From positions 1 to 9,821 of the forward strand of contig JAAYLJ010000176.1 in NCBI GenBank assembly GCA_012521935.1: a stretch of 9,821 nt of DNA, in the 5' to 3' direction. Positions within the stretch are counted from its first letter, which is position 1, and the number at the start of each line of letters is the position of its first letter. Positions 1 to 7,521 of the stretch are shown piece after piece. This DNA comes from Campylobacteraceae bacterium. Lineage in GTDB: Bacteria > Campylobacterota > Campylobacteria > Campylobacterales > Campylobacteraceae. The notes beneath the pieces were generated by a model. It was not told the DNA's origin and did no database searches. It saw nothing but the letters and a program-made list of their open reading frames with translations. Made by a program: the position numbers and the translations under genes.

Positions 1-899
1 AAGAGTGGATCTAATGGAGTTGGATTTGCAGGATCAACCACGCTATCCCCAACATCTAGGGCATCAAATCCAGCAATGGCTATGATGTCTCCAGAATAGG
101 CGATATCTATATCTTTTCTCTCTAGTCCTAAAAAGCCTATTAGCTTACTAACTCTTCCTGTAACTTTCTCTCCATTTGCTTTCATTAGCAAGACAGTTTG
201 ATTTTTAGAGATAGTTCCATTAAAAACTCTAGCTACACCAATCTTTCCCACATAATTATCATAATCAAGTGTGAAAACTTGGAGTTGGAGTGGTGCACCA
301 TCTTCACCTGATGGGGCTGGAACATAGTTTAAAATGGTTTCAAATAGTGGATCCATGTTTTTTGATTCATCATCTAAACTAAGTTTTGCAAACCCGTTAG
401 CCCCAGAGGCATAAACTATTGGAAAGTCTAACTGCTCATCATTTGCCTCAAGTGCAACAAAAAGATCAAACACTTCATCCACAACTCTATCAGGCTCAGC
501 AGAAGGTTTATCTATCTTATTTATTACCAAAATAGGCTTTAAACCTAAGGCTAAAGCTTTTTTAACTACAAACTTAGTTTGAGGCATAACGCCTTCTTGG
601 GCATCTACTAAAAGAAGTACTCCATCAACCATCTTTAAAACTCTCTCAACTTCTCCACCAAAATCCGCGTGCCCTGGAGTATCGATGATGTTTATCTTTG
701 CATCTTTATAGCTAATGGCAGTATTTTTTGAAAGGATTGTTATCCCTCTTTCTTTCTCTATATCATCACTATCCATCACCCTATCAACAATTTTTTTATG
801 AGAATCAAAGGTTCCTGATTGTTTTAAAAGCTCGTTAACCATAGTTGTTTTTCCATGATCAACATGCGCAATAACCGCTATATTTCGTAATGTTTTCAA
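1..899 (-). CDS. typA: TypA/BipA ribosome-associated GTPase, N-terminal part (cut by the left window edge)
   Basis: This is a translational GTPase of the TypA/BipA family, related to EF-G and LepA. It binds the ribosome and is linked to 50S assembly and stress or cold adaptation. About 299 of roughly 600 residues are visible. The G1 P-loop AHVDHGKTT lies at residues 11-19, the G3 motif DTPGHADFGGEVE at 73-85, and the G4 motif NKID at 127-130. Domain II and a DPANPTPLDPL segment typical of TypA follow near the window edge. The start is TTG (899-897). An in-frame TAG at 911-909 leaves no ATG option, and AGGAGA (905-910) sits at good spacing. The resulting N-terminus, MKTLRNIAVIAHVDHGKTT, fits the family. 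The gene is divergent from the fliK operon, with 109 bp between them. The family call is very secure; the C-terminus is not seen. Confidence 0.96.
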   Translation of the reverse strand, partial: MKTLRNIAVIAHVDHGKTTMVNELLKQSGTFDSHKKIVDRVMDSDDIEKERGITILSKNTAISYKDAKINIIDTPGHADFGGEVERVLKMVDGVLLLVDAQEGVMPQTKFVVKKALALGLKPILVINKIDKPSAEPDRVVDEVFDLFVALEANDEQLDFPIVYASGANGFAKLSLDDESKNMDPLFETILNYVPAPSGEDGAPLQLQVFTLDYDNYVGKIGVARVFNGTISKNQTVLLMKANGEKVTGRVSKLIGFLGLERKDIDIAYSGDIIAIAGFDALDVGDSVVDPANPTPLDPL

Positions 900-926
900 T
901 AATTTCTCCTAAAATTCAAGATCGCT

Positions 927-935
927 ATTATAACA
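927..935 (-). promoter_or_regulatory. Extended -10 sigma-70-type promoter for typA
   Basis: On the minus strand the sequence reads TGTTATAAT, a perfect TATAAT with an extended TGn element, preceded by a run of seven T. This is the usual form of Campylobacter housekeeping promoters, which lack a conserved -35 box. The predicted transcript start is near 920, giving a leader of about 20 nt that holds the AGGAGA ribosome-binding site. The exact start site is inferred. Confidence 0.75.
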
Positions 936-955
936 AAAAAATCTTTAGAAAATGG

Positions 956-971
956 TGGAACAGATATTGCT
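956..971 (+). promoter_or_regulatory. Sigma-54 (RpoN) promoter for fliK-flgD-flgE'
   Basis: TGGAACAGATATTGCT has GG (957-958) and GC (969-970) separated by exactly 10 nt, the -24/-12 geometry of sigma-54. The TGGAAC and TTGCT halves match the form known for epsilonproteobacterial hook and basal-body genes. It is the same as the promoter at 4869-4886 in 13 of 16 positions. The predicted transcript start is about 981-983, some 27 nt before the fliK ATG. In this phylum such promoters need RpoN with the FlgS/FlgR two-component system. Confidence 0.88.
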
Positions 972-1008
972 ACAAGTTTATAAATAATTTAGACTCAAGA
1001 GGCAAATA

Positions 1009-2421
1009 ATGCAAAATTTAATGAAACTTACTACGCCAAAAACAGAAATTCCAATCAAAAAAGGGCTTCAAAAAGCCTCAAAAGACAGTGCGCTTGATGT
1101 GAAAGATATAAAAAATAGTAAGTCAAATAAATTTTTAAATCTCATTTTACAGCATCTTAATGCAAAAAAAGAAGTTGATGTGAAGCCTTTAGAATTTACA
1201 AAAAACATTGAAAAAAGCCCTACTAAAGGGCTTTTAAAAAGCGATACTCCTCTTTTAAATAGTAAAGAGAGTTTTAATAGTAGCTTTAACCAACTTGTGC
1301 AAATTCTTGAAGTTTTAAATGATAAAGGCGATAAAAAATTTAAACTTCCAAAATTAGATGGAAAACTGCAAGAAGTTTTAAACAAAGAGTCCGTTTTAAA
1401 AGAGTTTAAGAGTGCAAAAACTTTAAATGATTTGATAAAACTTGGGAAAAAATACTCCTTAGGGTTGGAAAAAATCCAAATAACTAAAAAAGAGTTTGAA
1501 AAACTTGAGAGTAGATTTACAAACTTAAAAGAGAGTGGTTTTTTCAAAAAAGAGACTATCTCAAGCGAAGAGTTGCTTTTAAAAAAACATGAAAATATAG
1601 AAAAGCAAAAAGTGGTTCAAAAAAATGGTAGTACTACTCATTTACTAAAAGATAATAGTAGTAAACAAAGTTCATCTATTTTAGAAAAGATAATGAAAGA
1701 AGTAGATCTTAAAAAAAGCGAAGTATCAAAAAATGTAAAAAAAGATGAAGTGCTAAATGAGCCAAAAAACATTAAAAATGCTCAAAATGTAGAGTTAAAA
1801 AATGTAAAACATGAGGTAAGGGTTGAAACAAAAGCTGAGCCAAAGATGACGCAAGTAGCGGATGAGGGCACAAAAACAAATCAAAGAAATGTACAAATTC
1901 AAAAAGATAATAGTTTGGAAAATTTGACAAAACTTAGCAACTCTTCAAGTGGTGAATTTGAAGATAGTGAGTCTAAGAGTGAAGAAAAAAGTGGTGATTT
2001 AATCTCAAATAGACAAAATATCAAAAGTGATAATCAACCTAAAAATACGCAATTAAGACAAACATTTAGTAGTTTTGCACAAAATTTAAAAGAGCAGGTT
2101 GAAAACTATAAGCCTCCAATGATGAAGATCCAGATGGCTCTTAATCCAAAAAATTTAGGTGAGGTTGATGTAACGCTAATAAATCGTGGAAATAATCTAC
2201 ACATTAACTTTACATCTTCACCTCAAACACTAAATCTATTTATTCAAAACCAAGCTGAGTTTAAAAACTCACTTGTAAATATGGGGTTTACAAATTTAGA
2301 GATGAATTTTTCACAAAATGGTGAAAAAAATAGACAAGAGTTTGCAAATAGTGAAAACTATGAGGCATATGATGAAGAGGAAGAGAATTTAGTAGAGATT
2401 GTACTTCCAAACTACGCATAA
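1009..2421 (+). CDS. fliK: Flagellar hook-length control protein FliK
   Basis: FliK is secreted through the flagellar type III apparatus. It measures the hook and switches export from rod and hook to filament substrates. The protein has 470 residues. Residues 1-360 are low-complexity, rich in Lys, Asn, Ser and Glu, and likely disordered, as usual for the poorly conserved FliK ruler. The conserved C-terminal hook-length/export-switch domain spans about 365-440, with the signature LNPKNLGEVDV at 378-388 and a hydrophobic, amphipathic segment after it. An acidic tail (YDEEEENL) follows. AAGAGG (997-1002) lies 6 nt before the ATG. flgD follows after 12 nt, so the two are in one operon. The switch domain and the flgD/flgE' neighbours make the call strong although the N-terminal half is not recognisable. 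A terminator-like hairpin lies within the coding sequence at 1213-1235. Confidence 0.92.
   Translation: MQNLMKLTTPKTEIPIKKGLQKASKDSALDVKDIKNSKSNKFLNLILQHLNAKKEVDVKPLEFTKNIEKSPTKGLLKSDTPLLNSKESFNSSFNQLVQILEVLNDKGDKKFKLPKLDGKLQEVLNKESVLKEFKSAKTLNDLIKLGKKYSLGLEKIQITKKEFEKLESRFTNLKESGFFKKETISSEELLLKKHENIEKQKVVQKNGSTTHLLKDNSSKQSSSILEKIMKEVDLKKSEVSKNVKKDEVLNEPKNIKNAQNVELKNVKHEVRVETKAEPKMTQVADEGTKTNQRNVQIQKDNSLENLTKLSNSSSGEFEDSESKSEEKSGDLISNRQNIKSDNQPKNTQLRQTFSSFAQNLKEQVENYKPPMMKIQMALNPKNLGEVDVTLINRGNNLHINFTSSPQTLNLFIQNQAEFKNSLVNMGFTNLEMNFSQNGEKNRQEFANSENYEAYDEEEENLVEIVLPNYA
1213..1235. terminator. Terminator-like hairpin inside the fliK coding sequence
   Basis: A perfect 9-bp inverted repeat, AAAAGCCCT / AGGGCTTTT, encloses a 5-nt loop (ACTAA). 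On the plus strand the stem ends in four T. On the minus strand it is followed by six T, which makes a better intrinsic terminator for antisense transcription. It encodes FliK residues 69-76, so it lies in translated sequence. Whether it terminates anything is not shown; it could also be chance in AT-rich DNA. Confidence 0.4.
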
Positions 2422-2433
2422 AAAGGATAAAAG

Positions 2434-3096
2434 ATGGTTTCAAATTCATTAACAAAAACACAAAGTAGCAGTAGCGATGGTAGTAATTTAGCAGTAAATC
2501 CTGGTGCGACTTTAGACAAGGACGCTTTTATGAAGCTTTTACTCATTGAGCTTCAATATCAAGACCCAACTGATCCAATGGATTCAGAAAAAATGTTAAC
2601 TCAAACATCCCAACTTGCAACATTAGAGGCTCAAGAAAATACAAATAAGGTTATGGAAAAACTTGCAGGTCAAATGAAAAATAGTATGAACATGTACGCA
2701 ATTTCAGCAATAGGAAAGATGGCTTCCATTGGCTATAACGCAGTTACAATGGAAAAAGGAGAGGGTTCAAAATTTGAAATATATTTTCCTCATGAAATTC
2801 ACTCTGGAAAACTGCTTATTGAAGATAAGAATGGAAATCTTGTAAGAAGTATTGATTTAGAAGAGGGTGAACAAGGAGTATTAGCGTTTGAGTGGGATGG
2901 GTTTGATGATAATGGGAATGAATTACCCTCAGGATACTACTCAGTTAAAGCAGAATATTTAGATAGTGAATTAAACCAACAAAAGACTCAATTTGGCATA
3001 TATCCTGTTGAAGCAGTACGCATTGAAGGGGATGAGGCTTTGATAAAGCTTGGCTCATCTTATGTTCCAATTGATTATGTAGTAGAGTTTTATTAA
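2434..3096 (+). CDS. flgD: Flagellar hook cap/assembly scaffold protein FlgD
   Basis: FlgD forms the cap at the tip of the growing hook, guides FlgE polymerisation, and is replaced once the hook is complete. The protein has 220 residues. The conserved N-terminal FlgD segment lies at about 26-75, with DAFMKLLL and the diagnostic ELQYQDPTDP (39-48) followed by a Gln/Thr-rich helix. The C-terminal part (about 105-190) is the FlgD Ig-like/tudor region, with WDG at 154-156 and a DDNGNELPSGYY turn. AAGGA (2423-2427) sits 6 nt before the ATG. The gene lies 12 nt after fliK. Its TAA stop (3094-3096) overlaps the ribosome-binding site of flgE', which suggests translational coupling. It shares the sigma-54 promoter at 956-971. 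There is no signal peptide, as expected for a type III substrate. Confidence 0.95.
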   Translation: MVSNSLTKTQSSSSDGSNLAVNPGATLDKDAFMKLLLIELQYQDPTDPMDSEKMLTQTSQLATLEAQENTNKVMEKLAGQMKNSMNMYAISAIGKMASIGYNAVTMEKGEGSKFEIYFPHEIHSGKLLIEDKNGNLVRSIDLEEGEQGVLAFEWDGFDDNGNELPSGYYSVKAEYLDSELNQQKTQFGIYPVEAVRIEGDEALIKLGSSYVPIDYVVEFY

Positions 3097-3104
3097 GGAA
3101 AATT

Positions 3105-4868
3105 ATGAATAGTTCATTTTATAATGGAGTGTCTGGGGCTAAAACTCACCAATTTGGCATAGATGTTTGGGCAGATAATATTTCAAATGTAAATACAGTT
3201 GGATTTAAATCTTACACTCCAGAGTTTTCAACCATATTTTCTACCACACTAACTGGAAACTATTTTGATGGAACTACTAGCAATATAAGCTATGGTAGCA
3301 GATCTCAAACTACTGGAATGAGCCTTAAGCAAGGTAGTTTTCAAAATACAGATAATGTTTTTGATCTTTCATTGGGAAAAGATGGTTGGTTTGGAGTACA
3401 AGGGGCTGGAGGATCTTTGTTTTATACTAGAGCTGGCTCATTTTCAATTGATGCAAATGGAAATATGGTAGATGCAAATGGAAACTATCTGCTTGGAACA
3501 GTTGGAAATAATTATACTCCCACAACTTTATCTAAAGAGATTTTGGATGATTTTGGAAAATATTATAGTGCAAACCCAAAAACAGCAGAGGTTTTTCAAG
3601 TATCTCCACTTACAGACATATTATTATCTGGTGTAGAAAGTCAAACTAAAATTACACTTCCAGATTATCTTTATTATCCACCAACTCCAACACAAAATGT
3701 AAAATGGAAGGGAAATTTAGATCCTAAAGTAGTAAGAGATTCTGTAGATTTACCACTTAATCAAAATGATGTAAATTATTCTATAAATATAAATGATAAA
3801 TTAGTAGATGTATCTGGTGGCGTTTCAAATACTTCAAATGCACTAGAGCCAAAACAAGGTGACGCTGTTAAAGTTTATGTACAAGATAGTAATGGAGTTA
3901 TAAAAACTGCATTAACTTACTTAGATGATGATCTTTTATGGCAAATTAATGGGATAGATCTTTTTGATTTGGATTTAGATAATGGTATTGAGGTTAGGGC
4001 TGAGCTTTACACTGATCAAGAAGTAGCAAATGTAGAGAAATTCGCCTCATCAATCATCTCTCCAAGTGGAAGTAAAGATGTTTTATCGATGGTTTTTACA
4101 AAGCAAATTCCTCAACCACCAAATGGAAGTATTTGGGATGGAGTGCTTGAGATTAGAAGTTTTTATGAAAAATTTGAAAAGATTGATTATGATGCAAATG
4201 TTACCTATGATCCAAATGAATATATAGTTTATGCGGATTTAGGCTATGTTGAAAAGCGTTATGATCCCTCAAAATACTATATTGATAGAGTTGAGAAAGC
4301 AGTATATGAAATAGTTGATACTAAAGTTGGAATGCTACATTTTGGCGGAGAAGGGCAGCTTTTAGGAGCTGATATTCCAGCTATGAATAATAGTGGAGTT
4401 TTAGTTGATATTGATATTGGAGCTATAAATAATTTTGATGGATTAACTTCAAGTGTAAACTTAAAATCATCTAGAACTGTATCGCAAGATGGCCATGTGG
4501 CTGGACTTTTAAAAGATTATGGAATGGATGAAAGAGGCAATATAATAGCTGAATTTACCAATGGAAAAAGTGTTCCTATGGCAAAAGTTGCGGTATATCA
4601 TTTTCAAAATGATCAAGGTTTAACTAGAACTACATCTACTCTTTTTCAAGAGTCATCAAATAGTGGAAAACCAATCTTTTATACAGATGCAAGTGGAAAT
4701 TATATCCATGGAACTCAAGTGTTTTCAAACAGATTAGAAACTAGTAATGTCAATTTAGGAACTGCTTTAACAGAGTTAATAGTAATGCAAAAAGCTTTTG
4801 ATGCAAGCGCTAAAAGCATTACGACAAGTGATGAACTTATAAAAAATGTGATTCAAATGAAGAGATAA
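3105..4868 (+). CDS. flgE: Hook-family protein, FlgE paralogue (FlgE', the one linked to fliK-flgD)
   Basis: This is a FlgE-type axial flagellar protein of 587 residues. The N-terminal rod/hook helix carries NISNVNTVGFK at 25-35, followed by the D1 region with the TRAGSFSIDANGN pattern. The C-terminal D0 helix spans about 546-587 (TSNVNLGTALTEL ... TTSDELIKNVIQMKR). The middle (about 150-430) is variable and has no recognisable domain. It is much shorter than the FlgE that follows, and resembles the second hook-like gene found after fliK-flgD in Campylobacter and Helicobacter, called flgE' or flgE2 depending on the species. Its separate role is not well defined; it may be a minor hook or junction component. 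AAGGA (3095-3099) overlaps the flgD stop. The gene ends the operon, and the next sigma-54 promoter starts directly after its stop codon. Confidence 0.88.
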   Translation: MNSSFYNGVSGAKTHQFGIDVWADNISNVNTVGFKSYTPEFSTIFSTTLTGNYFDGTTSNISYGSRSQTTGMSLKQGSFQNTDNVFDLSLGKDGWFGVQGAGGSLFYTRAGSFSIDANGNMVDANGNYLLGTVGNNYTPTTLSKEILDDFGKYYSANPKTAEVFQVSPLTDILLSGVESQTKITLPDYLYYPPTPTQNVKWKGNLDPKVVRDSVDLPLNQNDVNYSININDKLVDVSGGVSNTSNALEPKQGDAVKVYVQDSNGVIKTALTYLDDDLLWQINGIDLFDLDLDNGIEVRAELYTDQEVANVEKFASSIISPSGSKDVLSMVFTKQIPQPPNGSIWDGVLEIRSFYEKFEKIDYDANVTYDPNEYIVYADLGYVEKRYDPSKYYIDRVEKAVYEIVDTKVGMLHFGGEGQLLGADIPAMNNSGVLVDIDIGAINNFDGLTSSVNLKSSRTVSQDGHVAGLLKDYGMDERGNIIAEFTNGKSVPMAKVAVYHFQNDQGLTRTTSTLFQESSNSGKPIFYTDASGNYIHGTQVFSNRLETSNVNLGTALTELIVMQKAFDASAKSITTSDELIKNVIQMKR

Positions 4869-4886
4869 TTGGAACAATAATTGCTT
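4869..4886 (+). promoter_or_regulatory. Sigma-54 (RpoN) promoter for the major hook gene flgE
   Basis: TTGGAACAATAATTGCTT has GG (4871-4872) and GC (4883-4884) exactly 10 nt apart and is an excellent -24/-12 element. It begins on the base after the flgE' stop codon. The predicted transcript start is about 4896, giving a leader of roughly 40 nt. A second promoter here lets the major hook subunit be made in excess over FliK, FlgD and FlgE'. No terminator was seen between flgE' and this site, so read-through from the upstream operon may add to it. Confidence 0.9.
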
Positions 4887-4936
4887 CATTTAAAAAATAA
4901 AAATAGATTTTTAAAATCCAAAAAAAGGATAAAAAT

Positions 4937-7492
4937 ATGATGCGCTCACTTTGGGCTGGTGTGAGTGGTTTGCAAGCTCACCAAATAGCCATGGATGTGG
5001 AAGGTAATAATATTGCAAATGTTAATACAACTGGTTTTAAATATAGCCGAGCAAATTTTTCTGATTTACTTAGTCAAACAGCAAAAATAGCTACTGCTCC
5101 TCAAGGCGAACTTGGCGGTAAAAACTCAATGCAAATTGGACTTGGAACTCAAATTAGCTCAATTACAAAGATTTTTAAACAAGGTTCAGTTCAAACAACA
5201 GATAAAAATACCGACTTAGCCATTCAAGGAGATGGATTTTTTGTAGTTAGCCCTGATGGTGGAAGTACATATAAATACACTAGAAACGGGGACTTTACCT
5301 TTGATGCTGTTGGTAACTTTACTGATAGTAATGGATATATAATCCAAGGTTGGCTTAGAGATGAGGGCACTGGAATCATCGATGCGACAGCTCCAATTAG
5401 AAATATAACTATCCCACCAGGTCTTACAACTCCAGCACAATCAACATCTTATATAAATATAAAAGCAAATTTAAACTCAGGTACAACCATTACTCAAAAA
5501 TCTCCTATTTATGCTCTTGATGAGCATCATGGATGGGTTGATGAGAATGGAGATGGGATAAAAAATGCTACTGAAATTCATAATGAAAATGGAGTAAGTA
5601 GTGCAGATGATAGATTTGATGCGGATAAGAATATGTATGAAAGGGGTGAGGATTTTGGAGCTTTGTTTGATACAAATGGAAAATCATTTGCCCTAACTAA
5701 TGGACAGGGTGTTTGGGTTAGTTACACTGAAGCAAAATCCACTCAAACTGCTATTCATGATGGAAATATAACAGTAGATTTAAATTTAAATGGAGTGCAA
5801 ATTACTGGCTCAAATGCCCCCTCAGGTGCAACATCATCTGATAGAAAAGAAGAAAATATTAGATATCTTCAAAATTTAATCAATCAGTACACTTCTGAAA
5901 CTGGGGTTGAAGCGGTTATGGGTGGAGGAGGATTAACTCTTATAAACTCAAACTTAAATGGTACAGAAGATAGTATGAAAAATATTAACTTAGTTGTAAG
6001 TGGTGGTGTTGATACTACTGGATTAGTAAATGCAGACATTGTAACAGCGTTTAAATATACTTACACCTCAGGCTCAACTTCAACCACAGGTGGGCTTAAA
6101 GATCCAAGACAGTTTAGAACTACTGAAGATTTAAGACATGCTATGCAAACAGATGCAAGGCTAAATGTGGATTATACTGGTGATGGGATTCCAGATAAAA
6201 ATGATGGAGTTACAGTTATAGTTAATAAATCTGGCCAATTTATAATTTCAAATCCAGAAGGTGACACATTTAATGAAGATGATGGTGATGTTGTAACTTC
6301 AACTGATGCAGCTGGAAATCCATGGACTTTAACCTCAGCTGGATTATTAGATGGTAGTGATCATTTAGTAGATAGAGTTTCATTTCCTCCAGAGATGGTT
6401 TTTGGACAATTTATTCCAAGTGAAGATATTGTCATTCCAGCAGGATCCATTTATGATGGCACAACAGTTGCAACTGCTACTACTATCACGGCTGGCACTA
6501 CTGTAAACTCTTTAATTTTACCAAGTGATTCGGGCATAACCTTGCCAGCTGGAACAGACTTTTCAGCTGATCCAACTTTAACTGTTCCAGCAGGAACAAA
6601 TAAAAGAGATGTGGATGATTTTAATATAAATCTAGCAATCACAAGTTACACCAATAGCGGTAATAAGATTAGTGAAAATACAAGATTTACAACTTTAATG
6701 AAGTCTTTACAAGGTGCTTTGCCAACTGGAAATAATACCCGTGCAAGTCACAATATTTATGCTGCAAGTCATGCATCTAGTATTGATGTTTTTGACTCAC
6801 TTGGCTCAAAACATACAGTTAGGATTGAGTTTAGAAAAACTGGTGTTACAAGTGATGGAGGAACAAGATGGAATATGATAATCTCAGTTCCAGAACCAGG
6901 CGTGATTGATGATACAAACTATCCACACAATATCCTAACAGGCTCCATATCTTTTAACTCTGATGGTTCGCTCTCAACTCACACGCCATCTTCCATTAGA
7001 TATACAGCAAATAATGGCTCAACTCCAAATCAAAATGTAGCCCTAAATTTTGGAACAGCTACACAATTTGATGGAATGACAAGCTTTGATCAAAAATCAA
7101 ACACTTCAGGAATTAGCCAAGATGGCTTCCCTGGTGGAGATTTAAATGATATTAGGATTGATGAGACTGGAACTATCATTGGAAGTTTTACAAATGGTAG
7201 AAGCTTTGGTTTAGCTCAAGTTGCTATGAGTAAATTTACAAATAATGAAGGTTTAGAGAGTGATGGAGGAAATACATTTATCCAAACTTCAAACTCAGGA
7301 GATCCAATCATCGGTCAACCAAGTGTTGGTGGTAGAGGTTTTATACAAGCTAGCTCACTTGAGATGAGTAATGTTGACTTATCAAGATCTTTAACCCAAT
7401 TAATCATCATTCAAAGAGGTTATCAAGCAAACTCAAAAACCATCACAACCTCAGATCAAATGTTAAATACACTTCTACAATTAAAACAATAA
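4937..7492 (+). CDS. flgE: Flagellar hook protein FlgE (major hook subunit, large Campylobacter type)
   Basis: FlgE is the structural subunit of the hook, the universal joint between rod and filament, exported by the flagellar type III system. The 851-residue length matches the unusually large (about 840-870) hook protein of Campylobacter. The N-terminus MMRSLWAGVSGLQAHQ and NNIANVNTTGFK (24-35) form the D0/D1 helix. The C-terminal D0 helix is at about 810-851, with RGYQANSKTITTSDQML. The surface-exposed middle holds two calcium-loop-like motifs, DENGDGIKNATE (202-213) and DYTGDGIPDKND (412-423), and a PAG-containing repeat (about 500-555). The start is the first of two adjacent ATGs: AAGGA (4925-4929) is 7 nt from it, and the family begins MMRS. 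It has its own sigma-54 promoter and no visible intrinsic terminator downstream. Confidence 0.95.
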   Translation: MMRSLWAGVSGLQAHQIAMDVEGNNIANVNTTGFKYSRANFSDLLSQTAKIATAPQGELGGKNSMQIGLGTQISSITKIFKQGSVQTTDKNTDLAIQGDGFFVVSPDGGSTYKYTRNGDFTFDAVGNFTDSNGYIIQGWLRDEGTGIIDATAPIRNITIPPGLTTPAQSTSYINIKANLNSGTTITQKSPIYALDEHHGWVDENGDGIKNATEIHNENGVSSADDRFDADKNMYERGEDFGALFDTNGKSFALTNGQGVWVSYTEAKSTQTAIHDGNITVDLNLNGVQITGSNAPSGATSSDRKEENIRYLQNLINQYTSETGVEAVMGGGGLTLINSNLNGTEDSMKNINLVVSGGVDTTGLVNADIVTAFKYTYTSGSTSTTGGLKDPRQFRTTEDLRHAMQTDARLNVDYTGDGIPDKNDGVTVIVNKSGQFIISNPEGDTFNEDDGDVVTSTDAAGNPWTLTSAGLLDGSDHLVDRVSFPPEMVFGQFIPSEDIVIPAGSIYDGTTVATATTITAGTTVNSLILPSDSGITLPAGTDFSADPTLTVPAGTNKRDVDDFNINLAITSYTNSGNKISENTRFTTLMKSLQGALPTGNNTRASHNIYAASHASSIDVFDSLGSKHTVRIEFRKTGVTSDGGTRWNMIISVPEPGVIDDTNYPHNILTGSISFNSDGSLSTHTPSSIRYTANNGSTPNQNVALNFGTATQFDGMTSFDQKSNTSGISQDGFPGGDLNDIRIDETGTIIGSFTNGRSFGLAQVAMSKFTNNEGLESDGGNTFIQTSNSGDPIIGQPSVGGRGFIQASSLEMSNVDLSRSLTQLIIIQRGYQANSKTITTSDQMLNTLLQLKQ
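6434..6598 (+). repeat. PAG[S/T] repeat segment within FlgE
   Basis: Four short related units occur in the variable domain: IPAGS (500-504), ITAGT (517-521), LPAGT (536-540) and VPAGT (550-554). Each follows a hydrophobic residue, and the spacings are 17, 19 and 14 residues. At DNA level the PAG units read cca-gcw-gga. The spacing and the Pro-Ala-Gly-Thr turns suggest stacked beta-strands, but this is inferred from pattern only. Confidence 0.5.
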
Positions 7493-7515
7493 AATAAAAC
7501 TAACATATTTTAGAC

Positions 7516-7521
7516 TATAAT
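7516..7521 (+). promoter_or_regulatory. Sigma-70-type -10 box for thyX
   Basis: This is a perfect TATAAT after a T/A-rich stretch, with no -35 box, as usual in Campylobacter. The transcript would be expected to start about 7 nt downstream, near 7528-7530, at the edge of a run of eight A (7529-7536). That gives an unusually short leader of about 17 nt carrying AAGGG (7535-7539) as ribosome-binding site. The -10 box forms part of the inverted repeat at 7517-7547. Confidence 0.6.

Noticed and set aside
1068..1547. Open frame of 159 codons on the minus strand within fliK
   Set aside because: It is antisense to the well-supported fliK. The Phe/Ser/Leu-rich composition is what the reverse of Lys-rich AT-rich coding DNA gives, and it has no recognisable domain.
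4906..4918. Palindrome GATTTTTAAAATC before flgE
   Set aside because: The arms are almost entirely A/T with a one-base centre, so no stable hairpin is expected; likely chance in AT-rich DNA.
4940..4942. Second ATG as the flgE start
   Set aside because: The first ATG has better spacing to AAGGA (7 nt against 10), and Campylobacter hook proteins begin MMRS.
5142..5159. Sigma-54-like site TTGGAACTCAAATTAGCT inside flgE
   Set aside because: GG and GC are 11 nt apart instead of 10 and the -12 part is not TTGC; it lies in coding sequence with no gene start after it.
5216..5440. Short minus-strand open frame inside flgE
   Set aside because: It lies in the conserved N-terminal coding region of FlgE on the other strand; no ribosome-binding site or family match was seen.
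6451..6642. Short minus-strand open frame opposite the PAG repeat of flgE
   Set aside because: Its repeated VPAG-like residues are only the reverse reading of the repeat; flgE clearly codes on the plus strand.
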